Shown one piece after another: positions 21,762 through 30,856 of a DNA stretch of 30,881 nt. The notes under the pieces are model-generated. The model was not told the DNA's origin. It ran no database searches and was given only the letters and a program-made list of their open reading frames with translations. The DNA comes from JAFALX01 sp036378495. Lineage in GTDB: Bacteria > Chloroflexota > Dormibacteria > Aeolococcales > Aeolococcaceae. Within the stretch, counting starts at the first letter, position 1, and the number at the start of each line of letters is the position of its first letter. The stretch covers positions 1 to 30,881 of the forward strand of contig DASUWI010000014.1 in NCBI GenBank assembly GCA_036378495.1, in the 5' to 3' direction. The translations under genes were made by a program, and so were the position numbers.

Positions 21762-22520
21762 ATGTCCGGTCACAGCAAGTGGGCGGGGATCAAGCACAAG
21801 AAGGCCGCGGTCGACGCCCGGCGCGGCCAGGTGTTCACCAAGGTCAGCCGGGAGCTCACGGTGGCGGCCCGTGAGGGCGGTCCCGACCCCGACGGCAATT
21901 TCCGACTCCGCCTCGCCATCCAGAAGGCGCGCGAGGTCAACATGCCCGCAGACAACATCGATCGCGCCGTTCAACGCGGTGCCGGCGGGAAGGACGGCGT
22001 CCAGCTGGAGGAGGTTCGCTACGAGGGATACGGTGCGCACGGCGTAGCCGTCATGGCCGACACGCTCACCGACAACCGCAACCGCACGGTCGCAGCGATC
22101 CGCAACATCTTCACCCGCCAGGGCGGGTCGCTGGGGGAGAGCAACAGCGTCGCGTGGATGTTCCAGCAGCAGGGAGTGATACGCCTCGACGCGCAGGGAC
22201 GCGACCCTGAAGAGCTGGCGCTCGAGCTGCTCGACGTCGCCGACGTCGGCGATGACGGCGACATCGCGGTCGACGGCCAGGAGGTGCAGGTGACGGTGGC
22301 ACCGTCACGCTTCGAGGCGGTGCGGCGCACCCTCGAGGAACGAGGCTACGCAATCGACGGCGCCGAGGTCACAATGCAACCCACAACGACAGTGGAAGTC
22401 GACGCCAAGCAGGCGCCGGCGGTGCTGCGGCTGCTCGACGCGCTCGAGGAACAGGACGACGTCCAACAGGTCTATGCCAACGTCGAAATACCGGACGAAG
22501 TGCTTGCCTCGGTCACATGA
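21762..22520 (+). CDS. yebC: YebC/TACO1-family protein
   Basis: This 252-aa protein begins MSGHSKWAGIKHKKAAVDARRG, the strongly conserved start of the YebC/PmpR family. It has NIDRAVQRGAGG, YEGYGAHGVAVM, TDNRNRTVAAIRNIFTRQGG and WMFQQQGVI in order, followed by the C-terminal domain with LLDALEEQDDVQQVYAN. The family has been described as a transcription regulator and, in newer work, as a ribosome-associated factor that eases translation of proline-rich stretches (TACO1). Placement directly upstream of ruvCAB is common in bacteria. The 51 nt to ruvC hold no clear promoter, so co-transcription is likely. Confidence 0.95.
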   Translation: MSGHSKWAGIKHKKAAVDARRGQVFTKVSRELTVAAREGGPDPDGNFRLRLAIQKAREVNMPADNIDRAVQRGAGGKDGVQLEEVRYEGYGAHGVAVMADTLTDNRNRTVAAIRNIFTRQGGSLGESNSVAWMFQQQGVIRLDAQGRDPEELALELLDVADVGDDGDIAVDGQEVQVTVAPSRFEAVRRTLEERGYAIDGAEVTMQPTTTVEVDAKQAPAVLRLLDALEEQDDVQQVYANVEIPDEVLASVT

Positions 22521-22571
22521 CCGGCTAGGGCACACAGCGCGCGGGCCACGCCGCTCGCCGGCGCCCGGCTG

Positions 22572-23066
22572 ATGCGCGTCCTGGGGGTCGATCCCGGTCT
22601 CGGCCGCACCGGGTACGCGGTGGTCGACGGGTCCGCCGGACGGCTCCGTCTGATCGATGCAGGACGCCTCGACACCACGCCGGACATGGACGTCGGCGCA
22701 CGGCTGGTGGCTTTGGCGGAGATGCTCGGCACCGTCATCGCCGGATGCGCGCCCGATGCCGCCGCCGTCGAGCAGCTCTTCTTCTCGACCAATCGCCGCA
22801 CGGCGATGCAGGTGGCGGAGGCACGTGGGGTGATCTTGTTCGCCGTCGCGCACGCCGGCATTCCCGTGGCCGAGTACACGCCGGCTCAGGTCAAGCAGGC
22901 GGTCTGCGGGTACGGTGGCGCGGACAAGCGGCAGGTTGCGCGCATGACCCAGGCGCTGCTCGCCCTCGAAGGGACGCGCGACGACGTCGCCGACGCATGC
23001 GCCATCGCCGTCTGCCACCACCACCGTGCGCGTCTGAGTGCCGTGCTGCAGGCAGCCGGCTGGTGA
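22572..23066 (+). CDS. ruvC: Holliday junction resolvase RuvC
   Basis: This 164-aa RNase H-fold endonuclease cleaves Holliday junctions symmetrically. The first catalytic Asp is in LGVDPGLGRTGY, a Glu in AVEQLFF, and the final acidic pair in DDVADACAIAVCH. The family segments TNRRTAMQVAEARGV and YTPAQVKQAVCGYGGADKRQV are also present. ATG 22572 is 51 nt after yebC. The TGA overlaps the ruvA GTG (GTGA), the first junction in a tight ruvC-ruvA-ruvB unit. Confidence 0.96.
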   Translation: MRVLGVDPGLGRTGYAVVDGSAGRLRLIDAGRLDTTPDMDVGARLVALAEMLGTVIAGCAPDAAAVEQLFFSTNRRTAMQVAEARGVILFAVAHAGIPVAEYTPAQVKQAVCGYGGADKRQVARMTQALLALEGTRDDVADACAIAVCHHHRARLSAVLQAAGW

Positions 23067-23686
23067 TCGCCCTGCTTCGCGGCCGGCTGGCGGAGATCGG
23101 CGAGGAACACGTGGTGCTGGAGACGAGCGGTGGCACCGGCTACGAGGTGTTCTGCCATCTGCGCATGCTGGCGTCGCTGCACGGGCGTCTCGGCGACGAG
23201 GTCAGCCTGCACGTGCACACGAGCGTGAGCGACGACGCCATCCGCCTGTACGGCTTCTCGAGCACCGACGAGCTGCGGCTCTTCAAGCTGCTCATCGGCG
23301 TCGAGCGCATCGGACCCAAGGCCGCGCTCGGCATCCTGGGCCGGGCGGAGCTGCCGGTGATGCTGCGTGCCATCCGCGCCGGTGACGTGGCGCTGGTGGC
23401 CACCGTCCCGGGCATCGGGCGCAAGAGCGCCGAGCGGGTGATCCTCGAGCTGCGCGACAAGCTCGACGGGCTCACCGTCGCCGGCATCGCCGCGGCGGGT
23501 CCGCCCGCCGCTAACCAGGCTGCCGACACCGCCGTCCAGGGTCTGATGGGCCTGGGCTTCCGCGAGGCGCAGGCCCGCGAGGCGGTGGCCGCGTCGCTCG
23601 CCGCGGACGCCGGCGACGGGCTCGACGCCACCGCGCTGGTGGCGGCGGCGCTGCGCCGGCTCGACGCCACGCCCGCGGCGCGATGA
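23063..23686 (+). CDS. ruvA: Holliday junction branch migration protein RuvA
   Basis: This 207-aa protein forms the tetramer that holds the four-way junction and recruits RuvB. An OB-fold domain covers residues 1-65 (IALLRGRLAEI, GYEVFC). Two helix-hairpin-helix motifs follow (LIGVERIGPKAALGIL and TVPGIGRKSAERVILEL). After an Ala/Pro-rich linker comes the RuvB-binding third domain (AVQGLMGLGFREAQAREAV). GTG 23063 is chosen for its overlap with the ruvC stop and because it places IALLRG at the N-terminus as in the family. The stop overlaps ruvB (ATGA). Confidence 0.95.
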   Translation: MIALLRGRLAEIGEEHVVLETSGGTGYEVFCHLRMLASLHGRLGDEVSLHVHTSVSDDAIRLYGFSSTDELRLFKLLIGVERIGPKAALGILGRAELPVMLRAIRAGDVALVATVPGIGRKSAERVILELRDKLDGLTVAGIAAAGPPAANQAADTAVQGLMGLGFREAQAREAVAASLAADAGDGLDATALVAAALRRLDATPAAR

Positions 23687-24735
23687 GCGAGACGCGGCCG
23701 GTGTCGCCGGTGGAGGCGGAGGAGGAGCGCGCCGCCGACTCGGCTCTGCGCCCGCAGCGGCTGGACGAGTTCGTGGGCCAGCGCGGCGTGCAGGAGCAGG
23801 TGCGCATCCTGGTGGAGGCGGCGCGGCAGCGCCAGGAGCCCGTCGACCACATCCTGCTCTACGGCCCGCCGGGGCTGGGCAAGACCACCCTGGCCCAGAT
23901 CATCGCCAATGAGATGGGCGTGACCGCACGCCTCACCAGCGGCCCCGCGCTCGAGCACCAGGGGATGCTGGCCTCGATCCTCACCAGCCTCGAGGACCGC
24001 GACGTCTTCTTCATCGACGAGGTGCACCGGCTCAACCACGCGGTGGAGGAGGCGCTGTACCCGGCGATGGAGGACCTGGCGTTCGACTTCGTCGCCGGCA
24101 AGGGCGCAGGCGCTCAGACGCTCCGGCTGGCCCTGCAGCGCTTCACGGTGATCGGCGCCACCACTCGCGCCGGGGCGCTCGGCGGCCCCCTGCGCGACCG
24201 CTTCGGGGTCACCTTCCGGCTCGACTTCTACGACGTCGACGACCTCGTGCGCATCGCCATGCGTTCGGCGTCGCTGCTGGGCGTCGCGCTGGAGCCCGCC
24301 GGCGCGGAGCTGATCGCGGGCCGCGCGCGCGGCACGCCGCGCATCGTCAACCGCCTGCTGCGCCGGGCTCGCGACTACGCGCAGGTCCGCGCCGACGGAC
24401 GCATCGACGAGGGCGTGGCCGCGGCCGCGCTCGAGGTGCTCGGCGTGGACGAGGCGGGCCTCGACGAGCTCGACCGGCGCGTGCTCGGCGTGCTCACCGG
24501 CACGCTGCGCGGTCATCCCGTGGGCGTGCAGACCGTGGCCGTCAGCGTGCAGGAGGACCCGGACACCATCGAGGACGTGGTCGAGCCCTTTCTGATCCGC
24601 GCCGGGCTCCTGGCGCGCACCCCTCGCGGCCGCGTGGCGACCGCGGCGGGGTATCGCCGCCTGGGGCTGGAGCCACCGGCCGGGGCACTCGGCAGCGAGA
24701 TGGCGTCCGCGCAGCCGGAGCTGTTCCAGGGCTGA
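23683..24735 (+). CDS. ruvB: Holliday junction branch migration ATPase RuvB
   Basis: This 350-aa AAA+ motor drives branch migration. RPQRLDEFVGQ is followed by Walker A GPPGLGKTTL, Walker B FIDEVHRLN, the IGATTRAGALGGPLRDRFG sensor and arginine-finger region, then the winged-helix domain with VGVQTVAVSVQEDPDTIEDVVEPFL and TPRGRVAT. Length and motif order are normal. ATG 23683 overlaps the ruvA stop. queA follows after 15 nt, so RuvABC and queuosine synthesis genes probably share a transcript, as in many bacteria. Confidence 0.97.
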   Translation: MSETRPVSPVEAEEERAADSALRPQRLDEFVGQRGVQEQVRILVEAARQRQEPVDHILLYGPPGLGKTTLAQIIANEMGVTARLTSGPALEHQGMLASILTSLEDRDVFFIDEVHRLNHAVEEALYPAMEDLAFDFVAGKGAGAQTLRLALQRFTVIGATTRAGALGGPLRDRFGVTFRLDFYDVDDLVRIAMRSASLLGVALEPAGAELIAGRARGTPRIVNRLLRRARDYAQVRADGRIDEGVAAAALEVLGVDEAGLDELDRRVLGVLTGTLRGHPVGVQTVAVSVQEDPDTIEDVVEPFLIRAGLLARTPRGRVATAAGYRRLGLEPPAGALGSEMASAQPELFQG

Positions 24736-24750
24736 GGCGCCGCCCGGCCG

Positions 24751-25788
24751 ATGCGAACCGACTCGTTCGACTATCCCCTGCCACCGGACCGCATCGCCCA
24801 GACGCCGCTCGCCGAGCGTGATGCGTCTCGCATGCTGCACCTCGAGGCGGGCGGCTCGATGTCGGACCACGTCTTCACCGAGCTGCCGTCGCTGCTGCGA
24901 CCAGGCGACCTGCTCGTCGCCAACGACACCCGCGTGCGGCGGGCCCGGCTGCGCGGCAGCGACGACCGCGGTCGCGCCGTCGAACTGCTGCTGCTCGAGC
25001 ACATCGGCGGGGACGACTACGTCTGCCTGGGGCGGCCTGCCAGGCGGCTGGCGCCGGGGGCGCGGATCAGGTTCGGGTCCGGGCTGAGTGCCACGGTGGT
25101 GGCACGCGACGAGGGCGGCCATCTCGGGCGGCGGACCGTGCGGTTGCATGCGGCCGGTGGTGACATCGAGCGCGCGCTGCTCGACCACGGCGAGGCGCCC
25201 GTGCCGCCGTACATCCACGCGCTTCCCGCAGACCCCGCGCGCTACCAGACCGTCTACGCCGCGGGCGCCTCCGAGTCCGCGGCAGCACCGACGGCCGGCC
25301 TGCACTTCACCGATCGTGTGCTCGACGAGCTGCGCCGTCGCGGCGTCGGCTGGACCACGGTGCGGCTCGACGTGGGGCTCGGTACCTTCGCACCGATGCG
25401 CACCGGCAGAGTCGATGAGCACGTTATGCACCGCGAGCGTTACGCCGTGTCCGCGACGGCGGCGGCGGCGATCGCCTCGACCCGCCGCAACCACGGCCGC
25501 GTCGTCGCCGTCGGCACCACGGTGGTGCGCGTGCTCGAGTCGTGCGCCGGCGCCGATGGCGACCCGCGCATCGGCAGCGGCAGCACCGATCTGTTCATCC
25601 GCCCGGGGCACGAGTTCCGCGCCGTCGACGGAATGCTGACCAACTTTCACCAGCCACGGTCGACGCTGCTCGTGCTGCTGGCCGCGTTCACCGGGGAGCG
25701 CTGGCGCGATGCGTACGCCCACGCGCTGGCCGGAGGCTACCGGTTTCTCTCGTTCGGCGACTGCATGCTCTGCTGGCGCCAGGCGTGA
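24751..25788 (+). CDS. queA: S-adenosylmethionine:tRNA ribosyltransferase-isomerase
   Basis: This 345-aa enzyme transfers and rearranges the ribosyl part of S-adenosylmethionine onto preQ1 in tRNA, giving epoxyqueuosine. The start FDYPLPPDRIAQTPLAERDASRML is characteristic. It is followed by LLVANDTRVRRARL, GEAPVPPYI, PTAGLHFTDRVLDEL, VGLGTFAPM and the conserved C-terminal TNFHQPRSTLLVLLAAF, ending near YRFLSFGDCML. ATG 24751 is 15 nt after ruvB. The stop overlaps the tgt GTG (GTGA), so the two queuosine genes are coupled. Confidence 0.96.
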   Translation: MRTDSFDYPLPPDRIAQTPLAERDASRMLHLEAGGSMSDHVFTELPSLLRPGDLLVANDTRVRRARLRGSDDRGRAVELLLLEHIGGDDYVCLGRPARRLAPGARIRFGSGLSATVVARDEGGHLGRRTVRLHAAGGDIERALLDHGEAPVPPYIHALPADPARYQTVYAAGASESAAAPTAGLHFTDRVLDELRRRGVGWTTVRLDVGLGTFAPMRTGRVDEHVMHRERYAVSATAAAAIASTRRNHGRVVAVGTTVVRVLESCAGADGDPRIGSGSTDLFIRPGHEFRAVDGMLTNFHQPRSTLLVLLAAFTGERWRDAYAHALAGGYRFLSFGDCMLCWRQA

Positions 25789-26894
25789 GCGCGTTTCGCG
25801 TCGAGGCGCGCTGCGGCGGCGCGCGCGCCGGCGTGGTGACCACGGCGCACGGCGTGATCCACACCCCGGCGTTCATGCCGGTGGGCACGCATGCCGCGGT
25901 GCGATCGCTGCATCCTGACGAGCTCCGCCACAGTGGCGCCGAGATCGTGCTGTGCAACGCGTACCACCTGGCGCTGCGGCCCGGCGTCGAGCTCATCGAG
26001 CGCGCCGGCGGCCTGCACGCGTTCATGGGATGGGGCGGCCCCATCCTTACCGACAGCGGCGGCTATCAGCTGGTGAGCCTCGCCCGCGTCACCGCCGTCG
26101 ACGATGACGCCGCCGAGTTCGTGTCGCCGTTCGACGGCACGCGCTTGCGCGTGACACCCGAGGACGCGGTGGATCTGCAGTCACGCCTCGGCGCCGACAT
26201 CGTGATGTGCCTCGATCACCCGGTGCGCTGGGGATCGAACGACGCCACGGTCCTCGCGGCAACGGAGAGGACGCATCGCTGGGCCGCGCGCTGCCGCACC
26301 GCGGTCGACGGCAACCGGCTCCTCTTCGGCATCGCCCAGGGCGGCTTCGACGCGGACCTGCGTCACAGGTCGGCCGCGACCATCGCCGCCATGGGGTTCG
26401 ACGGCGTGGCGATCGGCGGCCTGTCGGTGGGGGAGCCGCGCGAGGTGATGCTGGCGATGACCGAGGCGTCGCTCTCGGCGTTTCCCGAGCATCTGCCGCG
26501 CTACTTCATGGGACTGGGCACGGGTTCCGAGCTTCTTGCGGCGGTGGCGATGGGTGTCGACATGTTCGACTGCGTCGTGCCCACTCGTCTGGCGCGGCAC
26601 GCCACCGCCCTGACACGCGAGGGTCACCTGTCGCTGCGCAACGCCGCCTACCACGACGATCTGCGCCCGCTGGAGGAGGGCTGCGCCTGCACCGCCTGCG
26701 CGGGCTTCTCGCGCGCCTACCTGCGCCACCTGTTCACCACCGGCGAGATCCTGGCGCACCGCCTGGTGACGCTGCACAACCTGACGTACATGTCGCGCCT
26801 GATGGGTGAGGCGCGCGCGGCGATCGTCGCCGGGCGCTTGGACAGCTTGGAAAAGCTGCGTTACACGGGCCAGGCGGCTCCCACCCCGGGATAG
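25785..26894 (+). CDS. tgt: tRNA-guanine transglycosylase
   Basis: This 369-aa TIM-barrel enzyme swaps guanine 34 of GUN-anticodon tRNAs for preQ1. TPAFMPVGT is near the N-terminus, the base-binding Asp is in LTDSGGYQL (D90), and the nucleophile Asp is in MFDCVVPTR (D262). The zinc site is formed by CACTAC, with a His in the following LVTLHNL segment. GTG 25785 overlaps the queA stop. The protein ends 12 nt before secDF, and the secDF promoter box lies in that gap, at the very 3' end of tgt. Confidence 0.95.
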   Translation: MSAFRVEARCGGARAGVVTTAHGVIHTPAFMPVGTHAAVRSLHPDELRHSGAEIVLCNAYHLALRPGVELIERAGGLHAFMGWGGPILTDSGGYQLVSLARVTAVDDDAAEFVSPFDGTRLRVTPEDAVDLQSRLGADIVMCLDHPVRWGSNDATVLAATERTHRWAARCRTAVDGNRLLFGIAQGGFDADLRHRSAATIAAMGFDGVAIGGLSVGEPREVMLAMTEASLSAFPEHLPRYFMGLGTGSELLAAVAMGVDMFDCVVPTRLARHATALTREGHLSLRNAAYHDDLRPLEEGCACTACAGFSRAYLRHLFTTGEILAHRLVTLHNLTYMSRLMGEARAAIVAGRLDSLEKLRYTGQAAPTPG

Positions 26895-26897
26895 ACT
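26892..26897 (+). promoter_or_regulatory. -10 box of secDF, near-leaderless
   Basis: TAGACT overlaps the TAG stop of tgt and lies nine bases before GTG 26907. A transcript from it would have 0-3 nt of leader. No -35 consensus is seen at the usual distance. Confidence 0.45.
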
Positions 26898-26906
26898 GGG
26901 CCGGCC

Positions 26907-29360
26907 GTGTTCCGCATCACCAAGTTCTGGCTGGCCATCATCGGGCTCGTCGTCGTGGCCGCAATCTTCATCGACGGCTACAGCCTGTTCTATCGCTACG
27001 TGGTGGTGCACCAGCCGCTGGGGACGACGCTGACCTCGAACCCGAACATCGCCGGCCGGCCGCTCTACCTGCACAAGGGCCTCGACCTGCAGGGCGGCAC
27101 GGAGCTGGTCATCGCCGTGTGCAAGGGCAACAACGACCCCCCGGGCATCAACTGTCGCTCCGGCCCGCCGAACGGCAAGTCGGTCACCGACGCGCAGCAG
27201 GCCACCCTCCCCGTCCTGCAGCAGCGCGTCAACTCGCTCGGTGTGTCGGAGGCGGTGGTGCAGGCGCAGGGCAGCGACCAGATCCTCGTGCAGCTGCCGG
27301 GCGTCAGCCTGACGCAGGCGATCGACACCGTCGGCACCACCTCGAAGCTGTACTTCGCCACGCCGGTCCCCGGGGCTCCTGATCCCACCAGCCCGACGTT
27401 CATCGGTGATCAGCAGAACCGGTACGACACGGCGCAGTTCAACAACCCGATCTTCTATCCCACCGGGTACCACTGGAAGATCGACAACAGCATCGACGCC
27501 AGCGACGTGACCTCGGCGCAGGTGGGGAGCAACTCCACCAACGGCCAGATCGCGGTCGACATCACCTTCAACTCGCACGGCGCCAACGAGTGGTCGCGGA
27601 TCACCACGGCGGCCTACAACCAGTACGTGCAGAACCCCAACTCGCCGCTGGCGCAGATCGGCATCTTCCTCGACAACAAGGTGATCTCGGCCCCGCAGGT
27701 GGTGCAGGGCGGGCAGAGCAACCAGACCCAGATCACCGGCAACTTCACATCGGATTCAGCGACGACTCTGGCGAATCAGATCTCGGCGGGCGCGCTGCCG
27801 GCGGAGATCGGGACGGTGCAGTCGACGTCGGTCAGCGCCACGCTGGGCGCGAGCACCGTACAGGCGAGCATCATCGCGGGCGCCGTCGGGCTCCTGATCG
27901 TCATCTTCTTCATGCTCGGCTACTACCGGTTCCCCGGGCTGCTCGCCTCGATCGCGCTGCTCCTGTATGCGGCGATCGTGCTCGCCGTGTTCAAGCTGGT
28001 GCCGGTCACACTGTCGCTCGCGGGGCTCGCGGGGTTCGTGCTCAGTGTGGGCATGGCCGTGGACGCCAACGTGCTGATCTTCGAGCGAACACGTGACGAG
28101 CTGCGCCACGGCCGGAGTGTGCCCCTCGCCGTCGACGTCGGCTTCAAGCGGGCGTTTCCTGCCATCCGTGACAGCAACATCTCGACCATCATCGCCTGCA
28201 TCGTGCTGGCCTTCTTCGGGCAGGAGCAGGTGCGCGGCTTCGCGATCACACTGGCGATCGGCGTCATCGTCTCGTTCTTCACCGCGATCACGATCACGCG
28301 CTCGCTCTTCGCCTTCGTGCTGCGCTCGCGGGTGGGGCGCAACCCCACGCTGTACACGCAGATTCACCAGGAGTACACGGAGCGTCCGCCGCGCGGGCGC
28401 TTCGACATCGTCAGCAACCGCAACTGGTATTTCGCCGGATCGCTGGCGATCATCATCCCCGGCATCCTGGCCATCCTGATCTGGGGCTTCAACCTCGGCA
28501 TCGACTTCCGTGGCGGCAACCGCATCGACGTCAACCTCTCGCGGCCGGCGACGCAGAGTCAGGTGGCGGACGTGGTGCAGAACGTCGCGGGTGACCTGCG
28601 CCCTGTGGTGCTGGCGGAGCAGAACAACCACTTCGCGATCTCCACGCTCCCCGGTGGCCTCGACCGGGTGGAGCAGATCGACAGCGCGCTGCAGCAGCAT
28701 TTCGGCATCGCCGTGAAGAACGGGCAGCCGGACGTGCAGGTGCAGCAGGTGGGACCGACGATCGCCTCGAGCCTGGTGCAGAGCGCGATCATCCTCATCC
28801 TGGTCAGCGCCGCGCTGATCGCCCTCTATCTGGCGTTCGCCTTCCGCCGCCAGCGCGCGATCTCTCCGTGGCGGTTCTCCGCGTGCACCTTCCTCAAGCT
28901 GCTGCACGACGTCTTCGTGCTCGCCGGCATCTGGGCCATCCTGGGGCACTTCTCCGACCTCGGCCAGGTGGACAGCCTCTTCGTCACCGCCCTGCTCACC
29001 TCGGTTGCGTTCTCCATCCACGACACGATCGTCGTCTTCGACCGGGTCCGCGAGAACCTGCGCGTCGGTCCCCGTCTCACGTTCGAGCAGGTGATCAACC
29101 TCTCCACCGTGCAGACGATGACGCGATCGCTCAACACGTCGCTCACGGTCGTGTTCGTGCTGCTCGCGCTGGTCATCTTCGGCGGCGTCACGATCCGCGG
29201 GTTCGTGCTCGCGCTGCTCATCGGCATCGCCACCGGCACGTACAGCTCGATCTTCAACGCGTCGACGCTGCTGGTCGCCTGGGACAAGTGGCGGGCGCAG
29301 CGGCAAGCGGCGGCGGTCTCCGGTAGACAGCAGCGCGTCCGGGCGGTGCGCAGCGCGTAA
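26907..29360 (+). CDS. secDF: Fused protein translocase subunit SecDF
   Basis: This 817-aa membrane protein contains both SecD and SecF, the proton-driven accessory of SecYEG. The SecD part has a first membrane helix (LAIIGLVVVAAIFIDG), KGLDLQGGTELVIAV near residue 58, a large periplasmic P1 region, and membrane helices with GMAVDANVLIFERTRDELR near 385. The SecF part starts near 505 with a membrane helix, then GFNLGIDFRGGNRID near 528, and later SIHDTIVVFDRVRENLR near 704. The join is direct and in one frame. YajC, usually adjacent, is absent between tgt and secDF. GTG 26907 fits the first helix and the upstream -10 box. Confidence 0.94.
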   Translation: MFRITKFWLAIIGLVVVAAIFIDGYSLFYRYVVVHQPLGTTLTSNPNIAGRPLYLHKGLDLQGGTELVIAVCKGNNDPPGINCRSGPPNGKSVTDAQQATLPVLQQRVNSLGVSEAVVQAQGSDQILVQLPGVSLTQAIDTVGTTSKLYFATPVPGAPDPTSPTFIGDQQNRYDTAQFNNPIFYPTGYHWKIDNSIDASDVTSAQVGSNSTNGQIAVDITFNSHGANEWSRITTAAYNQYVQNPNSPLAQIGIFLDNKVISAPQVVQGGQSNQTQITGNFTSDSATTLANQISAGALPAEIGTVQSTSVSATLGASTVQASIIAGAVGLLIVIFFMLGYYRFPGLLASIALLLYAAIVLAVFKLVPVTLSLAGLAGFVLSVGMAVDANVLIFERTRDELRHGRSVPLAVDVGFKRAFPAIRDSNISTIIACIVLAFFGQEQVRGFAITLAIGVIVSFFTAITITRSLFAFVLRSRVGRNPTLYTQIHQEYTERPPRGRFDIVSNRNWYFAGSLAIIIPGILAILIWGFNLGIDFRGGNRIDVNLSRPATQSQVADVVQNVAGDLRPVVLAEQNNHFAISTLPGGLDRVEQIDSALQQHFGIAVKNGQPDVQVQQVGPTIASSLVQSAIILILVSAALIALYLAFAFRRQRAISPWRFSACTFLKLLHDVFVLAGIWAILGHFSDLGQVDSLFVTALLTSVAFSIHDTIVVFDRVRENLRVGPRLTFEQVINLSTVQTMTRSLNTSLTVVFVLLALVIFGGVTIRGFVLALLIGIATGTYSSIFNASTLLVAWDKWRAQRQAAAVSGRQQRVRAVRSA

Positions 29361-29390
29361 TCTCTACGGCACTGCACGTCCGCCGACACC

Positions 29391-29897
29391 ATGAACACCG
29401 AGACCGAGCGCATCGCCGAGTTGCTGCGTCCTTCGCTCACGCATTTGGGCGTCGACCTCGTCGACGTGGTCTGGTCGGGACGCGGTCGCGGGGCTGTGCT
29501 GCGAGTCGTGATCGATCGCAGCGGCGGGGTGACGCTCGACGACTGCGAGCGCGTCTCCAACGCCGCAAGTGCGGTGCTCGATGCAGCTGATCCCATCGAT
29601 AGCTCGTACCGCCTCGAGGTGAGCTCGCCCGGCGCGGAGCGTCCGCTGCGCAGCGTGGACGACTGGCGCGCCGCGCTCGGCCGCCGCGTCAACGTGCGGC
29701 TGCACTCCGGCGACGGCGAGCGCGTCATCGAGGGCACCCTCGTGGCGCTCTCACTGCAATCGGCGCCGGAGGAGTCGCAGACGGAGGCCGCGGTGCGCGG
29801 TACCGCGGACGTCGAGGTGCGCGAGCGCAACCGGCGGCGGATGGAGACGGTGGCCCTCGACCAGGTGCTCGCGGCGCGCATCGCGGTGGACATCTGA
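29391..29897 (+). CDS. rimP: Ribosome maturation factor RimP
   Basis: This 168-aa RimP is needed for 30S subunit maturation. It shows LGVDLVDVVWSGRG, LRVVIDRSGGVTLDDCERVS and YRLEVSSPGAERPL in the N-terminal domain. A C-terminal SH3-like domain follows, carrying an insertion rich in Glu, Ser and Gln around residues 120-140. ATG 29391 is 30 nt after secDF. The TGA shares one base with the nusA ATG (TGATG at 29895-29899), the usual rimP-nusA coupling. Confidence 0.93.
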   Translation: MNTETERIAELLRPSLTHLGVDLVDVVWSGRGRGAVLRVVIDRSGGVTLDDCERVSNAASAVLDAADPIDSSYRLEVSSPGAERPLRSVDDWRAALGRRVNVRLHSGDGERVIEGTLVALSLQSAPEESQTEAAVRGTADVEVRERNRRRMETVALDQVLAARIAVDI

Positions 29898-30856
29898 TGC
29901 CGCGCCGCATCGAGGCGGACCCGCTGACTGCGCTGCACGACCTGGCCGAGACCATGGCGATAAGCGAGGAACAGATCCAGAGCGCGGTCGAGGGGGCGGT
30001 GGTGGACACGTACCGCCGCCTCACCGGCGACGAGGCCGAGGTTCGCGCCTCGGTCGACCTGCGCAGCGCCCAGTGGGAGCTGGTGCGCATGGTGGACGGC
30101 GTCGAGACCGTGGCGCGTGTCGACAACCCCGAGTTCCCCCGGCTGGCCGCGGCAGCCGTGCGCGCGGCGGTGGCCGAGCGCGTCGAGGAGACGCAGCGGC
30201 GGCGCGTGCTCGGGGAGGCGGCCGCCCGCCACGGCCAGCTGCTCGACGCCATCGTGGAGCGGCCGGCGGGCCAGGCCTGGTATGTGGACGCAGGTGGCAT
30301 TCCCGGCCTGCTGCCGCCGGAGGAGCGCATCCCCGGGGAGTCGCTGCAGCGTCATCAGCATCTCAAGGTGGTGGTGCTCGAGGGACGCGAGCGTCAGCAC
30401 GACGCGGTGCTGGTCGTGTCGCGGTCCCATCCGCTGCTCCTGCACCGCCTGCTGGAGCAGGAGGTGCCCGAGCTGCAGAGCGGCCAGGTGGTGATTCGCG
30501 GCGTGGCCCGCGACCCCGGGCGGCGCAGCAAGGTGGCGGTGGAGGCGCCGGCGGGCGATCTCGATCCGCAGGGTGCGTGCATCGGGCCGCGCGGCGTGCG
30601 GCAGCGCGCGGTCACGTCGGAGCTGGGCACCGAGCAGGTGCAGATCGTCGCCTGGTCGCCCGACCGTGAGCAGTACGTGAAGAACGCGTTGATCCCGGCG
30701 AACGTCGAGTCCGTCCACATCGACGACGACTCGCACACCGCACACGTGACCGTCGCCGCGGGCCAGCTGTCGCTGGCGATCGGCCGCGGCGGCGAGAACG
30801 CGCGGCTCGCGGCGAAGCTCACGGGCTGGCGGATCGACATCGCGGCTGCCGAGTGA
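29897..30856 (+). CDS. nusA: Transcription termination/antitermination factor NusA
   Basis: This 319-aa NusA binds RNA polymerase and nascent RNA. The N-terminal RNAP-binding domain covers about residues 1-110. An S1 domain follows (AIVERPAGQAWYVDAGGIPGLLP), then KH1 (VAVEAPAGDLDPQGACIGPRG) and KH2 (LSLAIGRGGENARLAAKLTGW). The acidic C-terminal repeats of enterobacterial NusA are absent, as in most other phyla. The stop at 30854-30856 overlaps a downstream ATG, the position where ylxR usually begins. Confidence 0.95.
   Translation: MPRRIEADPLTALHDLAETMAISEEQIQSAVEGAVVDTYRRLTGDEAEVRASVDLRSAQWELVRMVDGVETVARVDNPEFPRLAAAAVRAAVAERVEETQRRRVLGEAAARHGQLLDAIVERPAGQAWYVDAGGIPGLLPPEERIPGESLQRHQHLKVVVLEGRERQHDAVLVVSRSHPLLLHRLLEQEVPELQSGQVVIRGVARDPGRRSKVAVEAPAGDLDPQGACIGPRGVRQRAVTSELGTEQVQIVAWSPDREQYVKNALIPANVESVHIDDDSHTAHVTVAAGQLSLAIGRGGENARLAAKLTGWRIDIAAAE

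Noticed and set aside
23140..25722. 860-codon minus-strand frame opposite ruvA, ruvB and queA
   Set aside because: Long antisense frames are expected in very GC-rich genes; the product is a low-complexity shadow and the plus-strand genes are unmistakable.
28826..30745. 639-codon minus-strand frame across secDF, rimP and nusA
   Set aside because: It spans three clear genes on the other strand and shows only the biased composition of an antisense frame.
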